A DNA stretch of 64,000 nucleotides from JACQZU01 sp041908165. Lineage in GTDB: Bacteria > Acidobacteriota > Holophagae > Holophagales > Holophagaceae. The notes beneath the pieces were generated by a model, which was given only the letters and a program-made list of their open reading frames with translations, searched no databases and was not told where the DNA came from. Shown here piece by piece: positions 25,022 to 32,830 of the stretch. The DNA is taken from positions 87,202-151,201 of the forward strand of contig JAYRFV010000042.1 in assembly GCA_041908165.1 (NCBI GenBank), given 5' to 3'. The stretch's first letter is position 1. Every line of letters starts with the position of its first letter. The position numbers and the translations under genes are program-made.

Positions 25022-26962
25022 TCAGGCCCGGGTCAGGTCGGAGCCCCGCTGGATCTTCTCGCCCAGGTCGCCGAGCACCGAGGCCAGGGCCCCCAGGCGG
25101 TCGTTGCGGTCGGCGAGGGCCGACTGCAGGCTGGCGATCTCGGACTGCAGTCCCGCCGCGGTCTGCCGGGCGCCCTCGAAGGCCTCCTTGAGCCGCCCGA
25201 TCTCGGCCTCCTTGGCGTCGAGGCCCTCCAGCAGCTCCATGCGCTCCGCCTCGTGCTGGCCGACCGCCTTGCCGAGCTGCCGCTCCAGGTCGGTGCAGGC
25301 GGCCATGAGCCGGTCCCGCGCGGCCAGCTGCTGGGCCTTCTCCTCCTCCTGGGCGCGCTGCCCGGCCTCCAGCTCCGCCACCCGGCCCCGGAGGGATTCC
25401 GCCTCGCCGTCCAGGGCCTTGGCGCGGGCCTCCTGGTCCGCCAGGTCCCGGCCCTGGGCGCGGAGGGTGGCCTCCTTGCCCTCCAGGTCCCACTCCAGCG
25501 CCTGGACCCGCTCCGCGTGCGCCTGGACCTGGCGCCGCTCCGCCTCGAGGGCGCTGCCGAGTTCGTCCTGGCGCGCCTGCAGCTCGCCGTGGCCGCGCTC
25601 CAGCTCCTCGTGCTTCGTCCTCAGCTGGGCCAGGGCGCCCTCCAGGTCCTGTTTCTCCCGTTCCAGGGCCTGCGCGCGGTTCTGCTGGCTCTCGGCCTCC
25701 AGGGCCTGCTGCTGCAGGCGGTCGCGCTCCTTGAGCAGCCCGATCACCCGCTGGTTCTTCTCGGCCATCTGGTTGTTCAGCTGCTCGACCTGCTGCAGCA
25801 GCTCGTGGTGCTCCTCGATGGACTGCCGCAGCTGGCTCTTGAGGGCCTCGCTGCCCTCGCCCTCGCGGGCGCTGGACTGCTCGAGCCGGGCCAGAGCCTC
25901 CTCGGCCTGGGCCAGGCGGGTCCGCAGCGTCTCCGCCTCCTCCTGGCGGCGCTCGAGGTCGTCCAGGTTCTGGGTGATGGAGTCGTGGCTGCGCTGGAGG
26001 GCGTCGTAGTCCTCGCGGGTCCGCTGCAGGGCCTCCTCGCGCTCCTTGATCCGGCCGCGCAGCTGCTCCAGCTCGGCCATCAGGCGCTCAGCCTCGTCCA
26101 GGTTCTTGGTCGCCGAGGACTCCGCCTGCCTGGACAGCTCCAGCTCGGTGGTCAGCCGCTCGATCTCGGCCTCGGCCAGCTCCAGCGCCGAGCTGCGGGC
26201 GAAGACCTGGGCTTCCAGCTCCTGAACCCGGGCCTCCAGGGCCGGGGAGGCCGGTGGCGTCTCGGGCCGGGGTTCCACCGGCGCGGGCTGCATTGCCGCA
26301 GGCTGCACGGCCGCGGGCTGCACAGCCGCGCGCACCTGGTCCAGGTCGAGCGCCACCGTGCCCGCCTGGGGCTCGGCCGGCAGCACCGGGATCGGCGTGG
26401 TGGCGGACCGGGGCAGGGCCTCCAGGGGCGTGACGCCGGCCTGGCGGAGCATGTCCATCGAGATCGCGACCGTCTGGTTGGTCACCGGGGCCGTCGCCGG
26501 GGCTCCGTCCAGTTCGTCCTTCAGGCTGTCCAGCCACTCCTCGCCCAGGTCCCCGGTCAGGTCGCCCAGGGGATTGTCCGGGTCCACCGGGCGCGGAGGG
26601 ACCACCTGGGACAGGGCCGCCACCAGCGCCCCAGGGGCCATCGGCTTGTGCAGGTAGAGGTCGGCGCGGCCCTTGAGGCTCTGGTGCCGGCGGTATTCCT
26701 CCTCGGTGGCCTTGGCGCTGATCAGGGCGATCTTCAGGCCCGCCGTCCTCGGGTTCTTGCGGATGGCGGAGCAGAGCGCGTAGCCCTTGTTCTCCGCGAC
26801 CTCGACACAGATCAGGGCGGCGGCGTACCCGCCCCCTTCCAGCTTCGGGAGGGCCCCGTCCGGCGCCATCGACACATCCACGTCGAACGCGGCCTCAAGG
26901 CTGACCTGGTGCTCCTTGAGGAAGCTGCGGTCGCTGTCGACGACGAGGAGGCGCTGGCCCAT
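25022..26962 (-). CDS. FrzS/AglZ-like pseudo-receiver coiled-coil protein
   Basis: 646 residues. The first 125 have the receiver fold (RLLVVDSDRSFLKEHQ, KGYALCSAIRKNPRTAGLKI, SAKATEEEYRRHQSLKGRAD, LHKPM), with the EE/RRHQ-type alpha4 segment of FrzS and AglZ, the Myxococcus motility regulators. The usual acceptor Asp is Glu54 (ALICVEV), so it is a pseudo-receiver. After a Pro/Ala linker (130-240), residues about 250-635 are an unbroken long coiled coil rich in Glu, Arg, Gln and Leu. FrzS/AglZ act at cell poles in type IV pilus and gliding motility; in Acidobacteria the role is not known. Upstream gene is divergent to htrA? No: htrA lies upstream on the same strand after a hairpin. Confidence 0.8.
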   Translation of the reverse strand: MGQRLLVVDSDRSFLKEHQVSLEAAFDVDVSMAPDGALPKLEGGGYAAALICVEVAENKGYALCSAIRKNPRTAGLKIALISAKATEEEYRRHQSLKGRADLYLHKPMAPGALVAALSQVVPPRPVDPDNPLGDLTGDLGEEWLDSLKDELDGAPATAPVTNQTVAISMDMLRQAGVTPLEALPRSATTPIPVLPAEPQAGTVALDLDQVRAAVQPAAVQPAAMQPAPVEPRPETPPASPALEARVQELEAQVFARSSALELAEAEIERLTTELELSRQAESSATKNLDEAERLMAELEQLRGRIKEREEALQRTREDYDALQRSHDSITQNLDDLERRQEEAETLRTRLAQAEEALARLEQSSAREGEGSEALKSQLRQSIEEHHELLQQVEQLNNQMAEKNQRVIGLLKERDRLQQQALEAESQQNRAQALEREKQDLEGALAQLRTKHEELERGHGELQARQDELGSALEAERRQVQAHAERVQALEWDLEGKEATLRAQGRDLADQEARAKALDGEAESLRGRVAELEAGQRAQEEEKAQQLAARDRLMAACTDLERQLGKAVGQHEAERMELLEGLDAKEAEIGRLKEAFEGARQTAAGLQSEIASLQSALADRNDRLGALASVLGDLGEKIQRGSDLTRA

Positions 26963-27017
26963 GGTCTCGATCCTTGCTTCGGAGGGGGCCTCAAGTCTAT
27001 CCCAAATGCGCCCGGGA

Positions 27018-27058
27018 GGCCCGGGCCGGGGCTGCCCTCGGGGGCCCCAGCCCGGGCT
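27018..27058 (-). terminator. Strong GC hairpin downstream of htrA
   Basis: GCCCGGGCyGGGG-type arms pair over 13 bases just after the htrA stop, before the FrzS-like start. No U tract, so it may only pause transcription or protect mRNA. Confidence 0.4.
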
Positions 27059-27072
27059 CCCGCCGGGGCGGC

Positions 27073-28617
27073 CTACCGGTGCGGGACGGCCAGGGTGACC
27101 TGCTGGCTGCCGCGCCCGTCCCGGACCAGGAGCAGGAGCGGCTTGCCCCCCGCCTTGCGGACCTCGGCGTAGAAGTCGCCCAGGCCCTCGACCTCGCGGG
27201 TGCCCACCGCGGCGATGACCATCCCCTCGCGCAGGCCCTTCTCGGCCGCCTCGGAGCGGACGCTGACGAAGGCCACCACGACCCCCTTGCGGTCGGCCGC
27301 GAGGCCGTACGCCTGGCGGCTGGCCGGCGTGATCGGCTCGACCCGGAACCCGTACTCCTTCTCGAGGTTGACGCCCCGGGACTCGGTGCTGGAGCCCTTC
27401 TCCCCGCGGTCGTCGCCCTTCGGGTCGCGGTCCTCGTCGGAGCCTCCGGCGGCGTTCGGCAGGTCGCGGCGGTCCCCGAGGACGACGCTCAGCTCGCGGG
27501 GCTTCCCGTCGCGGACCACCGAGAGCTTGACCGTCTCGCCCGCGCGGCGGCCGGAGATGGACGACACGAGCTCATCCGGGGAGCCGATGCGCTGGCCGTC
27601 CACGGCGGTGATGACGTCGAGGCGCTTGATGCCCGCCTTGTCGGCGGCCTGGCCGGCGGTGAGGTCGCCGACCACCACCCCTTCCTTCACGCCGAGGGAT
27701 TCCTGGAAGGTCCGGTCCAGCTCCTGCGGCGTCACCCCCAGGAAGCCGCGCTTCACCGGCTTGCCGGAGCGAAGGTCGGCGAGGATCCGCTTGACCTTGT
27801 TCACCGGCACGGCGAAGCCGATGTTCTGGCCGTCGGCGCGGATCATGGTGTTGATGCCGATCACCTCGCCGCGCAGGTTGAGCAGCGGCCCGCCGCTGTT
27901 GCCCAGGTTGATGGCGGCGTCGGTCTGCAGGAACGACTGGATGCCGCCGAGGATGTTGCGGCCCTTGGCGCTGAGGATGCCCGCCGTGACCGTGTGGTCC
28001 AGGCCCAGCGGGTTGCCGATCGCCACCACCCACTCGCCGACCTTGGCGGCGTCGGAGTTCCCGAGGGCGGCATAGGGAAGGTGGGCCCCCTCGATCTTCA
28101 GCAGGGCGATGTCCAGCTCCTTGTCCTTGCCCAGAACGGTGGCCTTGTGGGTCCTGCCGTCGTTGGTCCGGACCTGGATCTCGGTCGACTCGCTCTCCCG
28201 CGGGCTGTCGATCACATGGTAGTTGGTGAGGATCTCGCCATCGGCGGACACGATCACCCCGGAGCCGCCGCCGACCATGCGCTCCACGTCGTCCTCGCCG
28301 CCCCGCGGCCGCCGCTGGCCCTGCGGGTTCTGGGGGCCCTGCGGGCCGAAGAAGAAGTGGAAGAAGTCGTCGGGCATCCCGTTCATCTGCCGGCGGGCCT
28401 TGACGAAGGTGGTGTTGCGCACCGACACCACGGTCGGGTTCAGCTTTTCCGCCACCGCGGCCACCGGCGGCAGCAGGTCCTGCCCCTTCGCCTCCACCGT
28501 CACCGGACGGTCCTCCGCGGCGCGCGCCACCCAGCGGTGGCTCAACCCCATCCCGACCGCCATGCAGGCGCCCGCGAACAGGGACAAACCGAGGATCTGC
28601 TTGACTTGATGCTTCAT
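27073..28617 (-). CDS. HtrA/DegP-type periplasmic serine protease with two PDZ domains
   Basis: 514 residues. It degrades or refolds misfolded envelope proteins. The N-terminal segment (MKHQVKQILGLSLFAGACMAVGMG) is a membrane anchor or signal peptide. Catalytic triad: H134 (LTNYHVID), D169 (ELDIALLKI), S241 (GNSGGPL). A longer loop with Gln/Pro/Gly (92-108) is the LA loop. PDZ1 follows (GFLGVTPQEL..., GVVVGDLTAG) and PDZ2 ends the protein (VVVAFVSVRSEAAEKGLREGMVI). GAGG stands before the ATG. It is divergent from tRNA-His. Confidence 0.93.
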   Translation of the reverse strand: MKHQVKQILGLSLFAGACMAVGMGLSHRWVARAAEDRPVTVEAKGQDLLPPVAAVAEKLNPTVVSVRNTTFVKARRQMNGMPDDFFHFFFGPQGPQNPQGQRRPRGGEDDVERMVGGGSGVIVSADGEILTNYHVIDSPRESESTEIQVRTNDGRTHKATVLGKDKELDIALLKIEGAHLPYAALGNSDAAKVGEWVVAIGNPLGLDHTVTAGILSAKGRNILGGIQSFLQTDAAINLGNSGGPLLNLRGEVIGINTMIRADGQNIGFAVPVNKVKRILADLRSGKPVKRGFLGVTPQELDRTFQESLGVKEGVVVGDLTAGQAADKAGIKRLDVITAVDGQRIGSPDELVSSISGRRAGETVKLSVVRDGKPRELSVVLGDRRDLPNAAGGSDEDRDPKGDDRGEKGSSTESRGVNLEKEYGFRVEPITPASRQAYGLAADRKGVVVAFVSVRSEAAEKGLREGMVIAAVGTREVEGLGDFYAEVRKAGGKPLLLLVRDGRGSQQVTLAVPHR

Positions 28618-28741
28618 CGTCGAACCTCTACGAAAACACCCGTTCCCGGGTCAGAGCCAACATGATGCCAGCAGCCCAAAGGTTCCGGCAGCACCATCCC
28701 CTGGATGCCCCGGTCCGCTTCCGGTATGCTGGACAGCCAAC

Positions 28742-28819
28742 GGCGGATGTAGCTCAGTTGGTTAGAGTACTGGATTGTGATTCCAGGTGTCGCCGGTTCG
28801 AGTCCGGTCATCCGCCCCA
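28742..28819 (+). tRNA. tRNA-His (anticodon GTG)
   Basis: The acceptor stem GCGGATG (28743-28749) pairs with CATCCGC (28809-28815). The extra base G-1 (28742) is encoded and faces the C73 discriminator (28816), the identity element for histidine. CCA is encoded (28817-28819). The anticodon arm is CTGGA-TTGTGAT-TCCAG, the T loop GGTTCGAGTCC. A -10-like TATGCT lies at 28725-28730. Confidence 0.97.
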
Positions 28820-28826
28820 GATCCCG

Positions 28827-28849
28827 AAGGCCCCCGTGGCGGGGGCCTT
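28827..28849 (+). terminator. Terminator-like hairpin after tRNA-His
   Basis: AAGGCCCCC-GTGGC-GGGGGCCTT, 8 bases after the CCA end, followed by GTGATTGTGA rather than a T run. Likely ends the tRNA transcript. Confidence 0.7.
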
Positions 28850-28961
28850 GTGATTGTGACTCGCCCTGGACGCAAACCCGGTTGACCGCGCCTGTCCCCG
28901 AACCCGGGAGGGGCCTTCGGCTCCAGCCGCGTTGCCCCTAGAATCCCCGGAGGGGGATCCC

Positions 28962-29495
28962 ATGGCACCCGTCGAACCGTCCAGCCCGGCCCCGCACCGC
29001 AATCCCTACCGCGACCAGGTGGTCATCTCCTGGCCCGAGCTGCACCGCGACGCCCGCTACCTCTGCCGGATGCTGCACGACCTCGGCGACTGGAAGGGGA
29101 TCATCGCCATCACCCGCGGCGGCCTGGTGCCGGCGGCCCTGGTGGCGCGGGAGCTGGAGATCCGGCTGATCGACACGGTCTGCGTGGTCAGCTACGGGGC
29201 CGCGGAGGAGGGCGGGGCGGAGCAGGCCCAGGGCCAGCTCCGCTGGCTCAAGGGCGTCGAAGGGGATGGCGAGGGCTGGCTGCTGATCGACGACCTGGTC
29301 GACACCGGCCGCACCGCGCGGGCGGTGCGCGAGCGCCTGCCGAGGGCGCACTTCGCCACCCTCTACGCCAAGCCCCTCGGCCGCCCGATCGTCGACTCCT
29401 TCGTCCGCGAGTTCGCCCAGGAGGAGTGGATCTACTTCCCCTGGGACATCGAGTACCAGTTCGTCACGCCGATCAAGCTCAAGCAGCGGGCCTAG
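28962..29495 (+). CDS. gpt: Xanthine (guanine) phosphoribosyltransferase, Gpt type
   Basis: 177 residues from ATG 28962, which has GGAGGGGG six bases before it. It salvages xanthine, guanine or hypoxanthine with PRPP. The Gpt motifs KGIIAITRGGLVPAALVARE, IDTVCVVSYG, EGDGEGWLLIDDLVDTG (PRPP loop with DD) and LPRAHFATLYAKPLGRP are all present, matching the Gpt subfamily better than Hpt. There are about 30 extra N-terminal residues (MAPVEPSSPAPHRNPYRDQ) relative to the enterobacterial enzyme. It follows tRNA-His, separate transcript. Confidence 0.9.
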   Translation: MAPVEPSSPAPHRNPYRDQVVISWPELHRDARYLCRMLHDLGDWKGIIAITRGGLVPAALVARELEIRLIDTVCVVSYGAAEEGGAEQAQGQLRWLKGVEGDGEGWLLIDDLVDTGRTARAVRERLPRAHFATLYAKPLGRPIVDSFVREFAQEEWIYFPWDIEYQFVTPIKLKQRA

Positions 29496-29501
29496 CGGGG
29501 C

Positions 29502-29969
29502 TCACTCCGGACCCTCCTCCCCGAGGTCGGGGTCGACCGCCGCCCAGCGCCGTTTCGCCTGGAAGGCAGGGTCCTCGAGGCGGCCCAGGAAGGCCACCAT
29601 GCGCCGGCCCCAGGGCGACTGCGCGACGCACCCGGGCGGTGCGAAGGGCAGCAGCTCCCGGGGTGCCTCCTCCAGGCAGAGCTGGGTGAGGACCAGGCTC
29701 TGCTGCAGCGGTTCGCCCATGGGCGTCAGGTTGGCGGCGAGGGCGTCGAGGGCCTCGGCCAGCGCCGGCTCGGCGTCCTCCTCCGCCGCCTCGAGGAGGT
29801 CGACCACCCGCTCCCGGGCGGCCTGCAGGCGGCGGTGCAGCTTCTCGAAGTCGGCCGGGGCGGCGCCCAGGTCCAGCAGGTGGGCCGCGTCCTCCAGGAG
29901 CGGGTGCAGCTTGCGGAACAGGAGGGAGAGGGCGGTCTCGGCGGGGGTGAGGTCCCGATCGGCGTGCAT
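29502..29969 (-). CDS. Hypothetical helical cytoplasmic protein
   Basis: 155 residues, acidic, Leu/Ala/Glu rich, helical throughout (KLHPLLEDAAHLLDLGAAP and ALDALAANLTPMGEPL). No signal peptide, no motif that I know. Possibly a helical bundle. Convergent with gpt (7 bases apart) and divergent from the Hpt gene. Third-position GC is high, supporting coding. Confidence 0.6.
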   Translation of the reverse strand: MHADRDLTPAETALSLLFRKLHPLLEDAAHLLDLGAAPADFEKLHRRLQAARERVVDLLEAAEEDAEPALAEALDALAANLTPMGEPLQQSLVLTQLCLEEAPRELLPFAPPGCVAQSPWGRRMVAFLGRLEDPAFQAKRRWAAVDPDLGEEGPE

Positions 29970-30052
29970 GGCGGCTCCGGTGCCTCCATCATCCCGCGCC
30001 CGCCCACCCCTCGGACGGCAGGCGTGCTAGAACTGTGCGGGGAGGTCCCGTC

Positions 30053-30442
30053 ATGACCAGCGCCGATTCCGGGCAGCCGCAGACCCGTCCGATTCCCGCC
30101 TGCCTGGACGCCTCCACCCTCCAGCAGCTGCTCGACCTGGACGACGGCCAGACCGGGCTGCTGGTCGAGCTGTACGGCCTGTTCAAGGAGGACACGCCCG
30201 GCCGCATCGAGGGCCTCCACCGCAGCCTGGCCGCCGGCGACCCCACCACCACCGCCGAACTGGCCCACGCGGTGAAGGGCGCCGCCGGCACCATCGGCGC
30301 CGCCCGCATGCGCGGCATCGCCAGCGACCTCGAGAAGGCCGGCAAGGGCGGCCGGGTGGACGACCAGACGCGCCAGTGGCTGGCCGACCTGGAAGCCTCC
30401 TACGCGGAGACCTGCGCGGCCCTGGACGCCTACCTGGGGTAA
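30053..30442 (+). CDS. Free-standing Hpt phosphotransfer protein
   Basis: 129 residues from ATG 30053, with GGGGAGGT before it; a GTG at 30035 is less likely as it overlaps that ribosome site. The phospho-acceptor motif LAHAVKGAAGTIGA carries the His, with the conserved xxHxxKGxxxxxG pattern near residue 70. Four-helix Hpt domains pass phosphate between a hybrid kinase receiver and a response regulator. No kinase is adjacent; the hybrid kinase at 4-5.7 kb has no Hpt of its own, so a partnership is possible but unproven. Confidence 0.85.
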   Translation: MTSADSGQPQTRPIPACLDASTLQQLLDLDDGQTGLLVELYGLFKEDTPGRIEGLHRSLAAGDPTTTAELAHAVKGAAGTIGAARMRGIASDLEKAGKGGRVDDQTRQWLADLEASYAETCAALDAYLG

Positions 30443-30446
30443 TGCT

Positions 30447-30686
30447 CTCCGGGGGTTCCCCTTGCAACGCATGCGTTGCAAGGATCGATGGACGCGCTGC
30501 GCCGGCCCGCCGCAGCGGCCCACCGCGATGGCGGACCACCCCGGGCCCCCGCGCTTCGGGGCCGCCACAGCCGGCCCCTTGCTACCTCCCTCCGGGGGTT
30601 CCCCTTGCAACGCATGCGTTGCAAGGGTCGATGGACGCGCTGCGCCGGCTGCCGCGGCGGACCACCGGACCCGCGCGCTTCGGGGC
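30447..30686. repeat. Tandem 143-bp palindromic repeat, two copies
   Basis: Copies begin at 30447 and 30590 with CTCCGGGGGTTCCCCTTGCA. Each has a perfect 24-base palindrome, CCTTGCAACGCA and its complement (22-base cores 30461-30482 and 30604-30625), then a near-identical segment (GATGGACGCGCTGCGCCGGC) and a tail CGCGCTTCGGGG. The second copy is shorter by a deletion in the middle. TGGCGGACCACCCCG at 30529-30543 is identical to the rlmN insertion. It lies between the Hpt stop and the convergent transglycosylase stop, so it may act as a terminator or be a mobile repeat. Confidence 0.85.
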
Positions 30687-30692
30687 TGTGGA

Positions 30693-31538
30693 TCAGGAGG
30701 AACTGGCGTTGAAGCTCTTGACGCCCTGGGTGCCCTTGGGCGGCGGGGCATCGCTGACCTGCACGCGGCCCTGGGCGTCGGTCCACTGGTAGAGCACGGG
30801 CTGGGGGCGCTCCTGGATCTGCGCGACCTGGGTCGCGGGGAGCGGGTTCTCGTCCACCAGGAACCCGCCCCGCCCCTTCTTCAGGAGATCCATGGACCCG
30901 GCCGCCTTCGGGTCGGGCTGCACCAGCTTCCGGGTCCACAGGTCCATGACCTTGGGGACGTAGGCGCGGGTCTCGCGGTAGGGCGGGATCCCCTTGTGGC
31001 GGTCCACGGCGCCCTCGCCGGCGTTGTAGGCGGCGATCACCTTCACCGCGTCGGATTTGTAGTAGTCCATGAGCCACTTGACGTACTTGCAGCCGCCGAT
31101 GATGTTCTGGCGGGTGTCGAAGGGGTCCACCACCCCGAACCGCAGGGCCGTCGCCGGCATCAGCTGCATCAGCCCGAGGGCCCCGGCCCGGCTGCGGGCC
31201 TTGTAGTTGAAGGCGCTCTCGGCCTGGATGATGGCCCGGGCCAGGAAGGGATCCACCCCCTCCTTCGCCGCGATCTCGTCCACCAGCGCCAGCATCTCGG
31301 GGCTCCGCAGCACCTGCCGCATCTCCCGCTGGGTGACCGCCAGGCGGATGTGGCCGACCCCCACGTGCTTGAGCACCAGGCCCTGGCCGGCGACGCTGGC
31401 GGGGGGCAGGTTGTTGATGACCAGCTTTCCCGCCCGGTCGTAGTAGGTGTAGATGTAGGCGTTGCCCCGGCTGGATTTCGGCGCGCTGGCGAGGAGGGCC
31501 AGGGCGGCGGCGCAGGGAACCAGGATGGGGAGCCTCAT
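30693..31538 (-). CDS. Lytic transglycosylase, SLT domain, with C-terminal DUF4124-like end
   Basis: 281 residues from ATG 31538. It cleaves peptidoglycan glycan strands to 1,6-anhydro products. Signal peptide MRLPILVPCAAALALLASA. The SLT domain (about 90-220) has the catalytic Glu in RAIIQAESAF, then GLMQLMPATA and AAYNAGEGAV. The N-terminal 30-60 region (YTYYDRAGKLVINNLPP) resembles DUF4124, and a similar YQWTDAQGRVQVSD repeat closes the protein. A -10 box lies just before the start (see promoter). Confidence 0.9.
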   Translation of the reverse strand: MRLPILVPCAAALALLASAPKSSRGNAYIYTYYDRAGKLVINNLPPASVAGQGLVLKHVGVGHIRLAVTQREMRQVLRSPEMLALVDEIAAKEGVDPFLARAIIQAESAFNYKARSRAGALGLMQLMPATALRFGVVDPFDTRQNIIGGCKYVKWLMDYYKSDAVKVIAAYNAGEGAVDRHKGIPPYRETRAYVPKVMDLWTRKLVQPDPKAAGSMDLLKKGRGGFLVDENPLPATQVAQIQERPQPVLYQWTDAQGRVQVSDAPPPKGTQGVKSFNASSS

Positions 31539-31547
31539 GAGGGGACC

Positions 31548-31553
31548 ATTATA
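31548..31553 (-). promoter_or_regulatory. Perfect -10 box 10 bases upstream of the transglycosylase start
   Basis: Minus-strand TATAAT at 31553-31548. A start point 6-8 bases downstream would fall about three bases before ATG 31538, so the mRNA may be nearly leaderless. No good -35 is found at 16-18 bases; TTGACT lies 26 bases upstream. Confidence 0.45.
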
Positions 31554-31658
31554 AATCGGCCTTCGGCCCCTCATCCATAAGTCAAGGGCCCGGCTCCTGC
31601 GACCGACAAGGGGGTCTGTCCACGCGTTCCACCGGATGACCCCCTGGAGAAATCCGCG

Positions 31659-32804
31659 GTGCTCGACCGACTCAAGGTTCCCGCCAAGCTGGCCCTGCTG
31701 CTCGCCCTTCCGATCCTGGGGTTCGCCTATTTCTGCCTGAAGGCGACCTGGGAGGCCTACCTGGAGGGAACCCGGAGCGGCCACTGGGCCGGGTTCTGGA
31801 CCTTCTTCTTCACCGCGCTGGGCGTCTGGGCGGCCACCTTGGGCTTTGCCTGGGTGCTGGGGCGGAACCTGAGCCGGCCGCTGCGCGACCTCGCCCGGGG
31901 GATGGAGAACAGCGACCTGACCAGCCACCTGGAGGCCCGCTCGGCCGACGAGGTCGGCGATGCGGCCCGGGCCTTCAACGCCTACAACGCCCGCCTGAGG
32001 GGCATCTTCCTGGGCATCGGCCAGGACGCCTCGAGGATCGCCTCCGGGGCGCTGGAACTGTCCGCCGCCGCCGACCAGATGCTGCGCACCTCCCAGGACC
32101 TGACGGTCCGCAGCGACGCCCAGCGGCGGGCCGGGGAGACCGCCGCCCAGGAGGCCGCGCGGCTCCAGGGCGCGGTCCAGGAGGTCGAGGCGCACGTCCG
32201 GCACTCCCTGGAGGACGCCGCCACCGCCACCCGGGCCGCCCGCGCCGGCTCCGAGCAGAGCCAGGGCGCCGCGGCGGCCATGACCGACATCCGCGCCTCG
32301 GCCGAGCGCATTTCCCAGGCGGTCCGGGTGATCCAGGACATCGCCCGGCAGACCAACCTGCTCAGCCTGAACGCCGCCATCGAGGCCTCCAAGGCCGGGG
32401 CCCACGGCCGCGGCTTCGCGGTGGTCGCCGAGGAGATCCGCAAGCTCGCCGAGCGCAGCCAGGTCGCCGCCCGGGAGATCGACGCCCTGATCGTCCGCAG
32501 CCAGGCCGCGGTGGAATCCGGCGAAGCGACCTTCGGCACGACGCTGGCCGTCCTCGGCGACCTGGGCACGCAGATCCAGCGGATGTCCACCCGCACCGGG
32601 GAGATCGGCGACGCCACCGGCCGCCAGGCCGCCACCGTGGCGTCCCTTTCGGCCCAGGTGGCCGGTTCCGCCCAGGAGACCGTCGCCAACGCCGCGGCCG
32701 CGGAGGAGCTCTCGGCCTCGGTCACCCAGGTGTCGCGCACCGCCGCCGACCTGGCCCGGGTGTCGGAGAGCCTGGAGCAGCAGCTCTCGGCCTTCAAGGT
32801 CTGA
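31659..32804 (+). CDS. Methyl-accepting chemotaxis protein lacking a periplasmic sensor domain
   Basis: 381 residues from GTG 31659 (CTGGAGA eight bases earlier). Two transmembrane helices, about 10-30 and 45-65, are joined by only about 15 residues, so there is no ligand-binding domain outside. HAMP-like residues follow (RNLSRPLRDLARGMENSD). The signalling hairpin has QTNLLSLNAAIEASKAGAHG and FAVVAEEIRKLAERS, the class tip of chemoreceptors that bind CheW and CheA. It may sense membrane or cytoplasmic energy state. Divergent from the transglycosylase gene. There is no CheR-docking pentapeptide at the end (AFKV). Confidence 0.9.
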   Translation: MLDRLKVPAKLALLLALPILGFAYFCLKATWEAYLEGTRSGHWAGFWTFFFTALGVWAATLGFAWVLGRNLSRPLRDLARGMENSDLTSHLEARSADEVGDAARAFNAYNARLRGIFLGIGQDASRIASGALELSAAADQMLRTSQDLTVRSDAQRRAGETAAQEAARLQGAVQEVEAHVRHSLEDAATATRAARAGSEQSQGAAAAMTDIRASAERISQAVRVIQDIARQTNLLSLNAAIEASKAGAHGRGFAVVAEEIRKLAERSQVAAREIDALIVRSQAAVESGEATFGTTLAVLGDLGTQIQRMSTRTGEIGDATGRQAATVASLSAQVAGSAQETVANAAAAEELSASVTQVSRTAADLARVSESLEQQLSAFKV

Positions 32805-32830
32805 TCCGCGGGGGGCCCCGGCCGCCGGGC

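Noticed and set aside
28662..28853. Short + strand frame across tRNA-His
   Set aside because: It overlaps a structurally perfect tRNA and its terminator.
30447..30686. CRISPR array
   Set aside because: Only two units, long and palindromic, no spacer of constant size, no cas genes.
31539..32405. N-terminal extension of the transglycosylase frame across the chemoreceptor
   Set aside because: It is antisense to the MCP; signal peptide and -10 box set the start at 31538.
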